Assembly (NCBI GenBank): GCA_037447655.1
Contig: JBBHKE010001720.1
Span: forward strand, 39,956 to 99,638
Origin: Zygnema cylindricum
Lineage: Eukaryota; Streptophyta; Zygnematophyceae; Zygnematales; Zygnemataceae
Direction of reading: 5' to 3'
DNA length: 59,683 nucleotides
A program made the translations under genes and the position numbers. Positions 11,953 to 23,259 of the stretch are shown in pieces (position 1 is the stretch's first letter; the number at the start of each line of letters is the position of its first letter). The notes below the pieces were generated by a model. That model made no database searches. It had not been told where the DNA came from and saw only the letters and a list, made by a program, of their open reading frames with translations.

Positions 11953-13113
11953 GCTTATTCGGGCAGTTTAAACCGAAAAAAACAAAAAAAAAACAAACAA
12001 ACAATTCAAAACAATGAGGAAGGGAACTACCAAGGAGAAGGAGAAAAAAGGTCTGAAAAGTACAGTTTTTGAAGGATTTTGTACGGATATGCTTTTGTAC
12101 GGATATAGCAGACAACTTGAGAGGAAGAGAGAGGAAAAAAAAAAGGAAAAATAGAAACTGGAAGTGTGGATAATATTATTGTAACAAATTTTATTTTTTT
12201 GAAGGCTGCTGGAGGTATTCAAATCCTTTATAATTTTTTTGCAGAAAATACTCTGGCTAAGCAGAAGTTTCGTATGTAAAAGACAAAAAAAAAAAAGGTT
12301 TATGACCTTAAAAAGGATTCTTAGCTCAGTTTTAAACAGCTAGTCCGAGCTTTCTGGAATTTTGAGGCATACTATTTTTTTTTTTTTTTTAATCTTTAGA
12401 TGATGCTGGAAGCCTGGAAGTTTCCAGAAGGAGAGGAGCCATGAACAGTACAGTACAGTACTGTACGATGTAGTGTTTTAACGTGCGGTAGTATTAAACG
12501 TTTCGCTGGGGCACTTTCGGTTAGTACGCACGAATGAGTGTTCAGCTCGACGCTTAGTTTGGATGAAATGAACGGTGGGATTGGAGAGCATTGATGTAGC
12601 GAGTCCGTACGAAATGGTTTTAGCTCGAATTTAAAATCAAAAGTTTTGAACGAAATGAACCGTCGGATTAGAGTGCGCACGAAATCTGTTCAGCTTAATG
12701 TTTGGAGTTTGAAGGAAATCGACGGTTGGATTAGCGAAAGGTACCTGTCGACGTGTCGTGAAGGGACCTTTCTCACGTGCCACTTTTCATTTTTCCGGGC
12801 TTCTTAGTTTTGTACGGTACAATACAATACAGTACAGTACGTACCTAGAAAGTACTGTACATGCACTGGAAAACTCAAAACTTTTGTTCAAACCTACACT
12901 CTGTTAAGTTTCAAGTATTGTGCTCTCCCTTTCCCTGGTGATTCTTTTTAACTTTGGCCTCTGTTGCTCAGAAGTGCAGGGTATGAAGGTGCAAAGAGAA
13001 GCTATACAGCACATTTATACCAATAATTTTTAACACAACAACAGTAGAAAAAAGGAACAAAAAAATAGTTGACAAAAGAACAGCAGTTATAAAACGGTTA
13101 CAAAAAGATAAAA
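11953..13113. promoter_or_regulatory. Shared divergent promoter region with GTAC palindromes and degenerate repeats
   Basis: It lies between the CacyBP-like start codon (minus) and the Myb-like start codon (plus). It contains CAGTACAGTACAGTACTGTA at about 12448-12468 and another cluster at about 12815-12860, plus three imperfect copies of a GAAATGAACGGT-GGATT-type unit near 12555, 12650 and 12710. No TATA box or transcription start can be assigned with confidence. The promoter role is inferred from gene orientation. Confidence 0.5.
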
Positions 13114-16100
13114 ATGGCTCGCACGAAACGAAAGAAGTCTCCTACAGATTCTGAGCTTAATATGATTGCACAAATGCTTACTTTACAGCAGCATATGGCT
13201 GAGCGTTGGGATATTCCTTCTATAGGCCAGTCAATGGAAGACTTTGTGAACTTGGCACTTCCATTGGTGAAAAATCCACCTATTCCTAAACGCCCAGCTG
13301 TCCAACAACCAGTCACTGGTGGAGGTATTTCTCTCTACTGGTTTCATCTGTGTGATTTTCTCCTATTTACATTTAGTGTATCAGCTCCAGGGAGAACTTA
13401 AGCAGTAGTGCCAATCTTATGTGTACTTTATTGCTTTTGAAGGTTATCATTCTTGAATCCATTTTTGCAAGTAGATTACTTTTTGCAGGTATGCATCCAT
13501 TTTAGCAAGTAGGTATACTTTATTGCTTTTGAAAAATCTATTTTGACAAGTGCTTCATTGCGTTTGAACTTTATCAATTTTTTTGGCAAGTAGGTGTATT
13601 TTTTGTAAGTATATATCCATTTTGACAAGTACATGTACTTCCTGCTTCTGAATATTTCATTCCCATTTTTGCAAGTAGGTATGCTTAATAATTTCGAATG
13701 TTATCAATGTATACTTTACTTCTTATGAACATCATCACTTTTGAATCCATGTTTGCAAGTATATTCTATTTTGGCAAGTAAGTATCCTATTATTTTTTTG
13801 AATATTATGAACTTCAATCCAATTTGCATTTAGGTGTGCTTTACTGCCTTTGAATGTTATCAGTTTTGAATCCATTTTTCAACTTCTGAAAATTACCAGT
13901 TTTGATTACCTTTTTCACCTTTTGAATCTTTAACTAGTTGTGAATCCAGTTTGGCAAGTAGGTATACTTTACTGCTTTTGAATATTATCAGTTATTTCAA
14001 GCAGATACACTTTTCGCACGTATATCCATTTTTACAATTAGGTCTGCTTAATTGTTTTGAATCAGTTATCAATCAATGTTAAGTAAGTAACTTCATCGGT
14101 TCTGAATCCATTTTTGCAATATATATATATATATATATATATCTATCTTTCTATCTATTTTGGGAAGTAGGTATAATATACTGCTTTTGAATGTTATCGG
14201 TTTTAAATCCACTGTGGGAAGTAGGTATACTTTACTGCTTTTGAATATTATCAGTTTTGAATCTATTTTTGCAACTTTTTAAAATTATCAGTTTTGAATC
14301 CATTTTGGTTGCTGTTGCAGGAATTACTTCTAGCAACATGGAGCCTCATGGAAGGTCCTCTGCCACTGCAAATCCTATTTTGAACCTCGGACCTTCCCCT
14401 TCTTCTTCTACACCAGTTCCGTCTTCTGTTCCATCTCGCTCTCATCAAGTCACTGATTTTCCTACCTCTACCCCTCCGATTGTCTCAGATGCTCCACCCG
14501 CTTTTTCATCATTGAGCCGTACAGTACAGAATGTTTCAGAAGAAGGAAATGAGACAGCCAGGGGAGGTAAAGATAAAGAGACGACAGGTTCATTAGGTTT
14601 AGGAAACCTGGACAAGAAGTTGGAGAATGGAGAGTCAACAAAAAATCAACAATACCATTTGGATTTATCAAATACCTTTACTAATGGACAAAGCCATAAC
14701 ATCGATCGGAGAATACTACCAGGAAATATTGGAGACAGGCAAAAGCTTGACAGGAAAATGGCGGAAACGACAAAAATGGCGGAAAAGACGAAAATGGTGG
14801 AAAAGACAATAATGGCGGAAAAGACGAAGCAGAAAGGAATGGGAGACGAAGAGGAGGATGACGAGGACGAAACGGAAGAGAGGGAAAACTACACGGAGGG
14901 GACCGAAGGTAATGAGAGGGAGAGGGGCTGGTTGGAAGATGAGAACGATGACTCGGTGGATGAAGGGTGGAAAGACTGGCCGAAGCCTGTGTATTCGCGG
15001 CCTTTTACCTTAGAGGTTTGTAGCAATAATTATGGTTAGAGCAGAAAGAATTTTGGTTAGACAAATAAGAAGAGCAGATAGAAAGAGTTTCGGTTATAAA
15101 AATTAGGAAGAAAAAGACGACAAGCAGAAAAAGTTATGGTTATAAAAGTAAGAAGAACAGAAAGGCTTTAGAAAAATTGGACAAGCAGAAGAAGATTTTC
15201 TGGTTAGAAAGATAAAGAGAGCGGAAAGAAAGAAATTTGGGTTTAAAAATGAGAATGGGTTGTCTAGATTAGGAAAAAATGTCATTAACATGGGTGCTAG
15301 TGACTGTTCAAAAGTTATAGCTACACAGTAAATGATTTAAACATTAATATCTGAGGGAAAACCATCAGTAGTTTGGGCAAGAAATTAAAAGTGAGGTAAA
15401 TTGAGGTTTGATGTTCATTCTATGATGTCAATTTAAGATTTGGGGACTGAAGGACACAAAATTGTAGCCTGTGTTAAGGGCACATGCACAGGACTGGGCT
15501 TTAGCGTTTTTTTCTAATCATAAATCGTTTTCTTGGGTGGTGACAGGAGGATCGAAAGCTTGATGACTTGGTGGCGAGATTAGGCGATAATTGGAAGCTT
15601 GTGACGCGACAGCTCAAAGACAGACGAAGGGCTGAATGTCGTGGCAGGTACTCTTGAATTCTGCTTTAACAGTGAAAAGCGGTCTTTTTTATTCTCTTTT
15701 TGTTTCCTCCACAAATTTTGAATAGGATTTGGGCCATTAAATTGTTTAATTTTACCTTTTTGTGGTCCCATCTCTGTGCTCTCCTTCATTCAATGAAGAA
15801 AGTATTGGGTATGTCGGATGAGTGGAGCATCGAGGATAATGATTAACCCGTTCTACGTTTTCCATTTCTGTTCCTGCATTTGGTCTTGATTTTGTGGGGG
15901 AGTTCCTTTTTCTGATTGTCCTTTGAAGATCAGTGAATTGTACCCTATTCATCAAACAGTAGAGTACACCGTGAATCAATATTAGGGTGAATAACATTTA
16001 ATGGGCCCCTTTCTTTTTAGCATTTACTTGTAGAATATCATTAATAATACTTATTTTTTTACTCGTAGCTTGGAATTCATATTGGTCGAAAAAATACGAT

Positions 16101-17017
16101 AATAGATTATCGGTTTTTTTTAGGTCCTTAATAAACTTTATTGGTCCGACAAATATATCGAACTTTATTGCTGATAAAAATTTGATATTAAGGATAAATC
16201 CAATCTTTACGAATCATAAAGACATCGCAAGAATGACAGTTTTTTTGCGACTTCCAAATTGAGGCCTGTGACTATTTTCTGTACGGATGTCTCAAACCAA
16301 AAAGTTTTCAACTATAATGTTAGCAAACATTTAACAACGCACAAACTTACAAACGAAGCAACCGCAATTTCTGGGTTGCCAGCAATGCGCATGACAAAAC
16401 AAACAAATTTCGACAGAAAACAATCAAATTGTGTGCCCTGGTAACACTATTTATGCCACTAAATATAATATTGGATCCTTTAGTTTCTGTCCTTGTGTTA
16501 CTTTTTGGGACTCCAACTGTGAAACGCTAAAAGTGTTGAATAACATACGTTTTATTCTGATTTTTTTGACATGACATGGTAAAACTGAGTAAAATGTGTG
16601 GAAGCGCACATTCAGTCATTACAAAAAGTATTAGTTTGTACATTTTTGTACACAGTGGAGACCGACCTTTATTTTGGCGTTTTGTATTTTGTCATTTCAG
16701 GAACAAAATGTTTCTGAAGATGTAGTTTCCTATTTTTTAGTGCTATGTTTTTCTTAACGTTTACGGTACAGTAGTATTACAGAAAAACCCAGTAGGGGTC
16801 GTCTCTCGCCCATTATCGAAATTCTCGGCGACAATCGAATTATCGGCATTTATCGGTCAGGCTGATAATTATCGAGGCAAGCCATGGATCAATATTTGAT
16901 GGTATGGTTATCGCCGATTATCGGTTGTACAACCGACACGATATGAATCCCTACTCATAACACTAATTGGATAAGTAGGCTAAAATTGTCCACGTCAACA
17001 TTCAATAAAACCCTCTC

Positions 17018-17095
<78 letters not shown>

Positions 17096-19148
17096 NNNNN
17101 NNNNNNNNNNNNNNNNNNNNNNNNNNNNNNNNNNNNNNNNNNNNNNNNNNNNNNNNNNNNNNNNNNNNNNNNNNNNNNNNNNNNNNNNNNNNNNNNNNNN
17201 NNNNNNNNNNNNNNNNNNNNNNNNNNNNNNNNNNNNNNNNNNNNNNNNNNNNNNNNNNNNNNNNNNNNNNNNNNNNNNNNNNNNNNNNNNNNNNNNNNNN
17301 NNNNNNNNNNNNNNNNNNNNNNNNNNNNNNNNNNNNNNNNNNNNNNNNNNNNNNNNNNNNNNNNNNNNNNNNNNNNNNNNNNNNNNNNNNNNNNNNNNNN
17401 NNNNNNNNNNNNNNNNNNNNNNNNNNNNNNNNNNNNNNNNNNNNNNNNNNNNNNNNNNNNNNNNNNNNNNNNNNNNNNNNNNNNNNNNNNNNNNNNNNNN
17501 NNNNNNNNNNNNNNNNNNNNNNNNNNNNNNNNNNNNNNNNNNNNNNNNNNNNNNNNNNNNNNNNNNNNNNNNNNNNNNNNNNNNNNNNNNNNNNNNNNNN
17601 NNNNNNNNNNNNNNNNNNNNNNNNNNNNNNNNNNNNNNNNNNNNNNNNNNNNNNNNNNNNNNNNNNNNNNNNNNNNNNNNNNNNNNNNNNNNNNNNNNNN
17701 NNNNNNNNNNNNNNNNNNNNNNNNCTCCCGCCCCCCCTCTCTCTCTCCTCCCTCTCTCTCTCCCCCTCTCCCTCTCTCTCTCTCTCTCCCTCTTTCCTCT
17801 CTAATAATTTCTTGATCATACTTGCGATTCATGGTGTACTGATCAAATCAGTGTTGGGTTCAGGTGGACAGAAAGACATCCTGGAGAGACACCAAAAAAA
17901 TATGTTAAGAAGTCTACATTTGTGCAAGCCCCTTGGACTGAAGAAGAGGATTTTAGTGTTATGAGGCTTTATCGTGAAAAAAAGGGTTCATGGACAGCTA
18001 TAGCAAAAGAACTTCCTAACAGGTCAGTTGCAAATTTATTTGCTTCTACGTATACTTCAGACTTTTCACTATTTTCTGTTACTCAAGTCTTCTTTATGAA
18101 GTCATTTACAAGAGATAAGTCTATTAACTGTGTTGTCTTATGTGAATTAAGGAGCTCTGTTTAATCAGGACATGAATACATGTGAAACATTCTTGGGTTA
18201 TAACAGTTTCGCCTACATGATTGTGCGTTTGCGCTTGTCTTTGCATTTGAGTTTTCATTTTGCTGTATTTGAAAGTTGTTTGTGTTTATTTTTTTAGCTC
18301 TATGGGTATTTGTGTTTGTATTTGTTGTTGTAGTTGTATTCCTATTGTGTTTCTATCTGCATTTGTGTCTGTTTTTGTTTTTGTTTTTATATTTGTATTT
18401 ATATGTGTTTGATTCAATTTTTGTTTGTGCAATTGTATTTGTTTTTGTATTTGCCTTTGCCTTTGTATTTGCGTTTGCGTTTGCGTTTGCGTTTGCGTTT
18501 GCGTTTGCGTTTGCGTTTGCGTTTGCGTTTGCGTTTGCATTTGCATTTGCATTTGTATTTGTATTTGTCTTTGTATTTGCATTTGTTTTTACATTTGATT
18601 TTGTATTTGCATTTGTATTTGTTTGTATTTGTAAAAACCACTTAAAAACTTTCTCAAAACAACGTCCCTTATTGTATTTTTTATGTATTTGGGCTGTCTG
18701 GTTTGGCAACAGAACGAGGAAGACAGTGAGAACTCGCTTTTTGTCTTATTTAAGAATGCGTATGGAGGACCCAAGCCTTCGTCAGGAAGAACCACCTCAA
18801 GAATTACCTCTGGCAACTGTTGAAATACCGCAGAAACCCACAGAATTACCAATGGAAATAGTTGAAATACCTCCTAAACCACCAGAGTTACCGTCAAATA
18901 GTGTTGAAATACCACTAAAACCTACACATTCACCAATGGAAATTGTTGAAATATCAACTAAATCGACAGAATTACCATTGACGATTGTTGAATTACCACC
19001 AAAATTTATGGAATTGCCTTTAACAATTGTTGAATCACCACCAAAATCGACAGGATTGCCATTGGTTGATATACCACCTCCATCTTCCGGCCTTATTAAG
19101 GATAATATGGAATTTCCTATTTCAGAAATTTTTGGTAATTGGTATTAA
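13114..19148 (+). CDS. Myb-like DNA-binding protein with two Myb repeats and a Pro-rich repeat tail, five exons
   Basis: A probable nuclear DNA-binding regulator. Exons are 13114-13324, 14321-15015, 15547-15647, 17864-18022 and 18713-19148 (stop TAA); phases 1, 0, 2, 2 join correctly, giving 533 residues. The N-terminus is basic (MARTKRKKSP). The middle is Ser/Pro/Thr-rich, then has a short KMAEKT-type repeat and an acidic stretch. Repeat 1 spans the exon 2/3/4 joins (RPFTLEEDRKLDDLVARLGD, NWKLVTRQL, ECRGRW). Repeat 2 (APWTEEEDFSVMRLY, GSWTAIAKELP, TVRTRFLSYLR) ends in exon 5. The tail has about six 14-residue units of the form P-x-E-L-P-x-x-I-V-E-I-P-P-K. The Trp spacing fits Myb repeats and not a homeodomain. 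The specific subfamily was not recognised. Intron 4 contains an assembly gap, so an extra exon there cannot be excluded, though the phases match without one. Confidence 0.87.
13400..14300 (+). repeat. Intron 1 of the Myb-like gene, built from one degenerate tandem unit
   Basis: Nearly the whole intron consists of copies of TTTTGAATCCATTTTTGCAA and GTAGGTATACTTTACTGCTT in alternation, with a period near 60 bp and about a dozen or more units. A short (TA)n tract at about 14120-14140 interrupts it. Confidence 0.85.
15025..15285 (+). repeat. Intron 2 of the Myb-like gene: roughly 50-bp purine-rich tandem repeat
   Basis: About five imperfect units of the type GGTTAGACAAATAAGAAGAG then CAGAAAGAATTT follow directly after the splice donor. 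Confidence 0.75.
15648..17863 (+). other. Intron 4-side spacer (between Myb repeats) containing a C/T tract and an assembly gap
   Basis: This is the intron between exons 3 and 4 of the Myb-like gene. Sequence up to 16980 is AT-rich with no exon recognised. A (CT)n tract runs into 629 unresolved bases (17096-17724) and resumes as C/T sequence to about 17800. The true intron length is therefore unknown. Confidence 0.85.
18190..18640 (+). repeat. Hexanucleotide repeat (TTTGCG)n and TTTGTN relatives in the last Myb-like intron
   Basis: About 11 perfect GCGTTT units at about 18471-18540 are flanked by a long field of TTTGTA, TTTGCA and TTTGCC hexamers. All six frames stay open across it, which gives spurious Phe-Ala or Asn-Ala proteins. 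Confidence 0.95.
18790..19090 (+). repeat. Coding 42-bp tandem repeat in the Myb-like C-terminus
   Basis: In-frame units encode variants of ELPMEIVEIPPKPP. They differ mostly by point substitutions and keep the frame. It sits at the 3' end of the gene, just before the stop at 19146. Confidence 0.85.
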
Positions 19149-20386
19149 TTGAGAACTTTCCTTTCTTACAATTCTAAACGAGTTAAGGACCTCGATTCAA
19201 CGCTATGTTGCAACCTATCTGCGACTGTACATACCTTTTTTCTTTTTTTTTGTTTCAAATTAGTCCAATTTTGAGCTTTTAATTGGAGAAGGAAAGGAGG
19301 AAGAAAGGAGGAAGGAGAAAGGGAGGGAGGAAGGTTTCCATTTCTAGATTTCTGGTTAGCAAATTTATGCATCTCTTTTTATGGCGAGTTCTGAGGTTTT
19401 AATAACTTGCCTAGAGTTGGTATTTTGTCAAGTCTACATTGTACCTAAACTATGGTTCAATGTCCATTGATATAGTTTGTATTTTTAGTAATTAATAATA
19501 ATAGTATAGTTTGTATTATAGTGAGCATGTCTGTCACCATTTTCTCATCTGGTAAATAGCATAGTTTAGGTAATCTTCGCAAACATATTCTTCCTCACAT
19601 AGTGAAGCTCGATATCGATACTCTCATCGATGTCCTTACTCTTAAAGTGATGGCTTGAATTAGGAGCCCCTGGAACAGTTGCTTGGTTGTCACATCGCAT
19701 GTTACCAATTCCTTGGTCATTGATTGCTAAATAATTCATTGAACACATGTTTTTCTTCTTCCACTCCATTCATAAGGCAGAGACTTGGAAATAAAATCTC
19801 TAACTTTCTGAAGTTGCGATCTACTACCGGATTCGATATGATACCAAATTCTCTTTTTAAATCTCTTCGGTCTGATCGTGCATCAAACTGAAAATTATAA
19901 CCATTTTTAGTACCGTGAATAAGTGTAGACAACCATGACACCAATATTAAGAAGTAGAGGTATAATGCATGACTAGTGTAGACTATCTCGTCACCAATGT
20001 TAAGAATTGCAGTAAGAATTAAGTTTTACCCCCTTTCAAAAGATGCATCTAGTTATTATTTGTGTAAGCATTATAAAGCCATCATAAAGTCTGTGACAGA
20101 AAACAAGCACTTCAAATATATTTTGAGTAGTGGGCTTAATTGCTGACAATAATAATCTATCTAATGGTGCATTGATATTGTCCGTATGGATAATACTTCA
20201 ACCTCAAAGAGTTAACAAAAACAAATCCAGTTTTTATATTTGTCGAGCCCGAGATGATATCTGCTAACTCGTCCTAGAAAAAGAGTTGAAGCTTTGTCAG
20301 GTGGGAACATGATACACCTTCAGAGTCCTTTCTGTCTGAACTGTGGTCCAGTCCATTGTTTTCAAGGCCTGAATCTGGCAACTAGG
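19149..20386. other. Intergenic stretch, no recognised gene
   Basis: It contains a short purine tract (19280-19335) and two small minus-strand reading frames (19717-19944, 75 residues; 19566-19769) with no family resemblance that I can name. Base composition is more even than in the surrounding repeats, so a decayed element or an unrecognised exon is possible. Confidence 0.4.
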
Positions 20387-20737
20387 CTAATACTGGTCTC
20401 GAAGCAAAAACTCAAACCCAAAAATCTGAAAATTGTCATCCTTAGAATCTATTTCTGAATAACCAACCTTCTCATAGGCTTTTGACTGACCGATCCCCAT
20501 ATAGTGCATCTTCCCTTCAAATGAAAAGATACCCTCAACTTGGTTATGAGTCAAGTACGACGTACCAAGATCAAAGGTCCCAGATCTAGGTACGAGGAAT
20601 TTGCGACGGTAGACAGAGGTCCTTAAAGATTTATGGCTCCTCAAGCAAAACGAAAATTCTTTTGACATTGCCAGGAACCCTCCAATCCTTAGCTCCGAAG
20701 CAACCTTAGAAACTGCGACATAATAATACATGGCCAT
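20387..20737 (-). CDS. Hypothetical 116-residue reading frame
   Basis: An uninterrupted frame from ATG to stop outside the low-complexity tracts, with a normal mix of residues (begins MAMYYYVAVSK, ends FGFEFLLRDQY). I do not recognise a domain, signal peptide or transmembrane segment. There are no neighbours on the same strand apart from smaller frames downstream. It could be a single-exon gene, an exon, or a mobile-element remnant. Support is only length and composition. Confidence 0.25.
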   Translation of the reverse strand: MAMYYYVAVSKVASELRIGGFLAMSKEFSFCLRSHKSLRTSVYRRKFLVPRSGTFDLGTSYLTHNQVEGIFSFEGKMHYMGIGQSKAYEKVGYSEIDSKDDNFQIFGFEFLLRDQY

Positions 20738-20830
20738 CTATAGAACGACACCACGTCCTAACCACGAACGTAACAAAGATAACAAAACACAAATTAAAGT
20801 AATTAAATAAAAAAAAAAAAAACTAGAATT

Positions 20831-20876
20831 CAACATTTGGCATTGGTGATACATGGCGTGGTGTAACGCCAAATGT
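20831..20876. repeat. Short inverted repeat around ACATTTGGC / GCCAAATGT
   Basis: A 9-bp arm pair separated by about 26 bp makes a possible hairpin in otherwise non-coding DNA. Its role is unknown. Confidence 0.4.
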
Positions 20877-21139
20877 AGACAGACCCCAAAAAAGAGATTG
20901 TTTCTGAAAATATCACAACCATCCTTTTTTTCACGTGGGTACTAAAGCTTGCCCTTCCATTTTCCAAAACTCTCTATTATTTCAACAAGGCGCACATAAA
21001 CAACCCTCCTCTTCTCTCAACTCCATGGTTTCCATCTCGTGAGAGTTTCCATGTCATGGTTTTCATCGATTTGTCGTCCTTTTCGGATGTACTTTTATTG
21101 TTTGTAGCGGGAAAAACAATTGAGGCATGGATGTCACCA

Positions 21140-22735
21140 CGTTCGGAAGTTCCTTCTCCCTCCCCCTTTCTCTCTCCCTTTCGATCCGTCCCTCCCCCTC
21201 TCTCTCCAACGTTCAACGATCCACTGTTGTCGCCCTCCCTCTCCATCTCACCATCTCACTCACTCTCTCCCCTCCTCTCCCTAACACTCCCTCTCCAACG
21301 CACATTCCCTCACCCTCTCCATATGTGCACCCTCTCTCCCTCATTTGCACACTCTTGAGCTTTCCCATATCACCTTCCCTGTCCACATCCCAGTCCCTCT
21401 CCCGCTTCTCCTCCCTCTCAATCTGTCTCCTTTCTCCCTCTCCCACTCATTCTCCCTCCCCTCTTCCTCTTCTCACCTTTACCTACAATCTCACTTCTCC
21501 CTTGACCTTTCCCTCTTCCTTTCGATCCGTCCCTCCCCAGGTGTCTCCTACCTTCAACTATCCCCTACTGTCGCCCTCCCTCTCAATCTCACCCTTTCGC
21601 TCACTCTCTCTCCTCCTCTCTTTAACACTCTTCCTCTCTCATACATTCCTTTGCCATGTTCATATGTGAACCCCGCTCTCCCTCATTTGCACTCTTGTGC
21701 TTTCCCTTCTCACTCTCCCTCTCCACCCCACTGTCTCTCTTGCGCTTCTCCTCCCTTTCAATATGTCTCACTTTTTCCACTCCCACTCATTCTCCCTCCA
21801 TTCTTCTCTACTCACTATTACCCATACTCTCTTTTCTCCCTCTCCCTTTCTCTCCCCCATTCGATCCGCTCCCCCCTCTCTCTCCCACCTTCAACCATCC
21901 TCACTGTTGCCTTCCCTCTTCATCTCGCCCTCTCTCTCTCTTTTTCTCCTCCTCTCCCTTACACTCTCCCTCTCCCACACATTCCTTTACCCTCTCTATA
22001 TGTGCATCCCTCTTTCCCTCATTTGTACACTCTTTTGTTTTTCTTTCTAACTCTCCCTTTCCACCTCACTGCCCCTCTCCCGCTGCTACTCCCTCACAAT
22101 CTGTCTCCTTTCTCTCTCTCCCACTCATTCCCCCTCCCTTTTTTCCTCTTCTCACCCTTACCCACACTCTTTCTTCTCCCTCCGCTTTTCTCTCTCTATT
22201 TCGATCTGTCCCTCCCTCTCTCTCTCCCACCTTCAACCTTCCCTTGTTGTCGCCTTCCCCCTTTAACTTACCCTCTCACTCACTCTCTCTCCCTCTCCCA
22301 CACACATTCCCTCACCTTCTCCATATGTGCACCCCTCTCTCCCTCATTTTCACACTCTTGTGCTTTCCCCTCTTAGTTCCCTGTTTACATCATTGTCTCT
22401 TTTCCGCTTCACCTCCCTCCCTATGTGTCTTCTTTTTCCCTCTCCCACTCGTTCTTCCTCCCAATTTTTTTCTTCTCACCTTTACCCACACTCTCCCCTT
22501 ATCCCTCCCCCATCCTCTCTCCATTTCTATCTGTCCCTCTCCCTCTCCTTCTCTCTTTTCCTCCCACTTCAATCATCCCATGTTGTCACCCTCACTCTCC
22601 ACTTCATCCTCCCACTCAGACTATATAGTGCTTTATCTCCCTCACTCTTCACTTCACTCTCTCACTCACACTCCACAATTCTCTTTATCTGTCACTTTCA
22701 CCTTCCCCATCATTCCCTCCACCATTCATCGAAGA
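21140..22735. repeat. Pyrimidine-only satellite with a period of about 335 bp
   Basis: Landmark words recur at regular spacing. ATATGTG followed by C/T-rich DNA and CATTTGCACACTCTTG occurs at 21321, 21662, 21998 and 22323. TCGATCCGTCCCTCCC variants occur near 21181, 21522, 21861, 22201 and 22526. That gives between four and five units of 325-341 bp. Because the strand has almost no purines, all three plus-strand frames stay open for hundreds of codons; these Ser/Pro/Leu frames are not genes. Confidence 0.88.
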
Positions 22736-22799
22736 AGCTTTCTCATTGATGGAGGAATAGCCAGCGACAAAGCAGCTTCATGAATTAGCCACAAATCGA

Positions 22800-23060
22800 C
22801 GACCATTCGCTCTCATCGCTAGTAGCGAACCACTCGTGAGACGGTTTGGTAGTTCAACCACGATTCAACAACGAGGTTGTTTCATCGCTGGAAGTGAGCC
22901 AGCGGTCACACAACTTTCATCGCTGAGTCATGAACCGACAACCATGCGTTCTCATCAATATAAGTGAACCGATGGTGTGGTAGTTGAACCACCACTTAGC
23001 GACAATGTTGTCTCATCGCAGGAAGTGAGCCAGAGATGAGGCAGCCTCGTCGTTGAAGGT
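22800..23060. repeat. Degenerate tandem repeat around TCATCGCTGGAAGTGAGCCA
   Basis: Four imperfect copies of the CTCATCGC-AGTGAACCA unit (near 22812, 22882, 22950 and 23013), about 65 bp apart, alternate in two forms to give a higher-order period of about 130 bp. It lies directly 3' of the pyrimidine satellite. Confidence 0.7.
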
Positions 23061-23259
23061 GCAAGAAACGAACAAAGCGCATGGTGGTGGAATATTCAAA
23101 GAGATAGAGGCTTAGTGCCTCGCATCCTAAGTCCTGCTGTCTAAGAGCAACTATAATCCCCCACACACATTCACTCGCACACACCAACATCCACTTTCGA
23201 GCACCCACACATATACACATCGATATCAACACGAAAATGAAAAGTCACTAAAGGGTTCT

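Noticed and set aside
16986-17832. Three long reading frames across the assembly gap
   Set aside because: They consist of translated (CT)n or (GA)n and unresolved bases.
18276-18700. Phe-Ala/Val-Phe repeat membrane-like protein
   Set aside because: It is the hexamer repeat of the last Myb-like intron. Only the part after the acceptor at 18712 is coding.
21127-22783. Ser/Pro/Leu frames of up to 375 codons suggesting membrane or mucin-like proteins
   Set aside because: They lie wholly within the pyrimidine satellite and all three frames are open because stop codons need purines.
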